DNA of 6,597 nucleotides from an uncultured Collinsella sp. (GTDB lineage Bacteria; Actinomycetota; Coriobacteriia; Coriobacteriales; Coriobacteriaceae), in assembly GCA_934654625.1 (NCBI GenBank), contig CAKUGM010000068.1, positions 1-6,597 on the forward strand, given 5' to 3'. Positions 5,468 to 6,597 of this stretch are shown here, piece after piece. Below the pieces are notes generated by a model. That model was not told the origin of the DNA. It made no database searches and worked only from the letters and a program-made list of their open reading frames with translations. Position numbers and translations under genes: made by a program. How positions within the stretch are numbered: the stretch's first letter is position 1; every line of letters begins with the position of its first letter.

Positions 5468-6121
5468 CTACAGTGCATATGTCATAGACCCGTAGCAGCT
5501 AATGGGTTTTCCGCCTTTATAGCTGAGTGCGATACGCCCGTTTGTTTTTATCTCCACGACGTTGGTTATGCCTGCATTCCACCATTGCGTCGCCATTAGT
5601 CCGACAGCATGAATGCCTTCTTTCGGTGCATACTCAGCCGGAATATTACCGAGGGTAACTCCCCATTTTTCAGTATTGCTACCAAACGGAAAGTCTGATT
5701 TATTACTCCACTTGATTGTTACCGTATTCGCATTTTTCCAAGCAGTTACAAAAAATCCGTTCGGAATATTAGTCACATCCAACCTTACAGAATGCGTATT
5801 ATCCGCGTTTGCAAGGATTCCGGTGACAACCGATACGTGGGCGTAGGTATCGACGATAACCCTGTCTCCAACCTGGGCGCTAGAGCACGCCACTGTCATT
5901 CGCAGGCCGCGCAGGATGCACTCTGATGTAACTCCGTTCACGTCTGTGTAATCGCCCATGCTTACGTCGATCGTTCCGTCACCGTTCACACGGCTCACGG
6001 TGGCAAATGTGCGTGAGATTCCGTTGCTCCCGGCCTTCGACGCACCCGCCTTAGCGGCCTTCTCAAGCGCAAGCCTGCCAAGGTTTCTGACGCGCGTCTC
6101 TTCGTCTCTTGCTAAATCCAT
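5468..6121 (-). CDS. Phage baseplate spike/tail fibre-like protein: OB-fold N-terminus, variable C-terminus
   Basis: A 217-residue protein starting MDLARDEETR at ATG 6121, with AGGAGGT 5 bases upstream; the frame back to 6166 overlaps the preceding gene and is rejected. Residues 1-34 are a charged, Ala/Lys-rich helix. Residues 36-103 resemble the OB-fold of baseplate spike/hub proteins: TFATVSRVNGDGTIDVSMGD, then GLRMTVACSSAQVGDRVIVD and VSVVTGIL. From about residue 105 the sequence becomes a fibre-tip-like domain with NIPAEYAP, NVVEIKTNGRIALSYKGG and a final GSMTYAL, of the kind found at the distal end of tail fibres. The change coincides with a drop in GC (35% in 5701-5760 against 58% in 5941-6000, hand counts) and with the inverted repeat at 5785-5809. 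It lies 2 bases after the tail hub stop. Its C-terminus is paralogous to the + strand cassette ending at 5465. Confidence 0.8.
   Translation of the reverse strand: MDLARDEETRVRNLGRLALEKAAKAGASKAGSNGISRTFATVSRVNGDGTIDVSMGDYTDVNGVTSECILRGLRMTVACSSAQVGDRVIVDTYAHVSVVTGILANADNTHSVRLDVTNIPNGFFVTAWKNANTVTIKWSNKSDFPFGSNTEKWGVTLGNIPAEYAPKEGIHAVGLMATQWWNAGITNVVEIKTNGRIALSYKGGKPISCYGSMTYAL
5785..5809 (-). repeat. Right inverted repeat, candidate inversion crossover site
   Basis: This is the partner of 5136-5160 in opposite orientation (20/25 identical; shared core AATGCGTA on the + strand at 5791-5798). It lies inside the coding sequence of the 5468-6121 gene at codons for residues 105-113 (N.D.TH.V), exactly where the conserved N-terminal part gives way to the AT-rich variable part. 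In phage inversion systems such as Mu Gin/gix, crossover sites also lie within the fibre gene. Confidence 0.55.
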
Positions 6122-6123
6122 TC

Positions 6124-6597
6124 TTACCTCCTGACGAAATGCCTTAACTCTGCGCTCACGGGGCAACCTCCGGTAAGCGATAGCTTCTGGGTGCGAACCT
6201 CGAAGATTCCGTTTATGCCGCCGGATTTGTAGTTGAAGTTCACGCTGTCGTTTACAGTGATCGGCACATACGGGTGAGAGATAGTGGCCCTCAAGATAGT
6301 CGCTTGGGCGGTCTTCAACTTGCTCGCAGCGGTCTTGTTCGCGTGCGCCTGGCGCTCGCTGTCGGTCTTGCCGTCCGGTAGGTCGTTGTACGTGTATCCT
6401 CTGGTGATAACGCGCCCGCGACTTACTGTTGATAGCGGAGAATTCGGGTCCGTGTCGTATGCTTCACCGATAACTACCTTATCCTCGTTCTCATAGCGCG
6501 TGACCACGTGGTTGGCAACGCTCGTGATGTCGTGCTCCTCGCTCACGCTCGACTCGAACAGCGCATTCTTGCCCTCGATGAAATCCCAGCTCGCACC
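6124..6597 (-). CDS. Phage tail hub/baseplate-like protein, 5' partial
   Basis: The - strand frame is open from the window edge (first full codon 6597-6595) to TAA at 6126-6124, giving the last 157 residues with no start in view; a GTG at 6546 is internal. Visible features are GASWDFIEGKNALFESSVSE, ANHVVTRYENEDKVVIGEAY, the polar helix SERQAHANKTAASKLKTAQA, and a C-terminal beta-rich HPYVPITVNDSVNFNYKSGG followed by GIFEVRTQKLSLTG. The combination of a long helix followed by 'V.VNDSV.F......G.F.V....L.L.....V.AELR' is typical of tail hub/tail-endopeptidase-like proteins that precede the spike gene. The exact family (XkdQ/gp27-like or Gp37-like) is uncertain. The next gene starts 2 bases downstream, so they are one transcription unit. 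Confidence 0.72.
   Translation of the reverse strand, partial: GASWDFIEGKNALFESSVSEEHDITSVANHVVTRYENEDKVVIGEAYDTDPNSPLSTVSRGRVITRGYTYNDLPDGKTDSERQAHANKTAASKLKTAQATILRATISHPYVPITVNDSVNFNYKSGGINGIFEVRTQKLSLTGGCPVSAELRHFVRR

Larger units (their letters stand above)
2636..6597 (-). mobile_element. Prophage, tail and lysis end (partial)
   Basis: All genes from 2682 to 6597 except one alternative C-terminal cassette run on the - strand in tight phage order: tail hub, spike/fibre, carbohydrate-binding protein, membrane protein, holin, endolysin, small membrane peptide, terminator. The holin and CHAP endolysin families are phage-specific in this arrangement. The orientation and composition change abruptly relative to the ABC operon. 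The element continues past 6597; head, replication and integrase genes are not in the window, so intactness cannot be judged. Confidence 0.88.

Overview
The window joins a bacterial chromosome segment (1 to about 2444, + strand) to the lysis end of a tailed-phage prophage (about 2636 to 6597, - strand). GC-rich coding, strong AGGAGG-type ribosome sites and Gram-positive phage families (r1t-type holin, CHAP endolysin) suggest a high-GC Gram-positive. A gut actinobacterium such as a Coriobacteriia/Collinsella relative is my guess from protein flavour only; no rRNA or other marker is present.

Host part: an ABC importer operon in the order substrate-binding protein (5' end cut off by the window), permease, ATPase. 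The binding protein belongs to the ABC_sub_bind type found with tryptophan/amino-acid-like uptake systems (TrpXYZ-like). A 167-base spacer with two stem-loops separates binding protein and permease, and the permease and ATPase genes overlap by 8 bases. No convincing + strand terminator follows the ATPase. The AT-richer, repeat-containing 2445-2635 stretch is where host and prophage meet.

Prophage part, read on the - strand from 6597 down: the end of a tail hub/baseplate-like protein; a small OB-fold spike/fibre-like protein with a variable C-terminus; a + strand alternative C-terminus lying tail-to-tail with it; a protein with two chitin-binding-like (CBM5/12) modules; a strong terminator; then a lysis block of membrane/coiled-coil protein, holin, small acidic protein, CHAP endolysin and a 32-residue membrane peptide, closed by a second strong terminator. 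The usual phage layout would put the integrase at the other end, outside the window.

The most interesting feature is at 5136-5809. Two related but diverged C-terminal domains converge with only 2 bases between their stop codons. They are bounded by a 25-base imperfect inverted repeat (20/25 identical), and the segment is visibly AT-richer than its flanks. This is the layout of an invertible tail-fibre cassette, in which DNA inversion swaps the C-terminus of the protein encoded at 5468-6121. No recombinase gene is in the window, so inversion is an inference.
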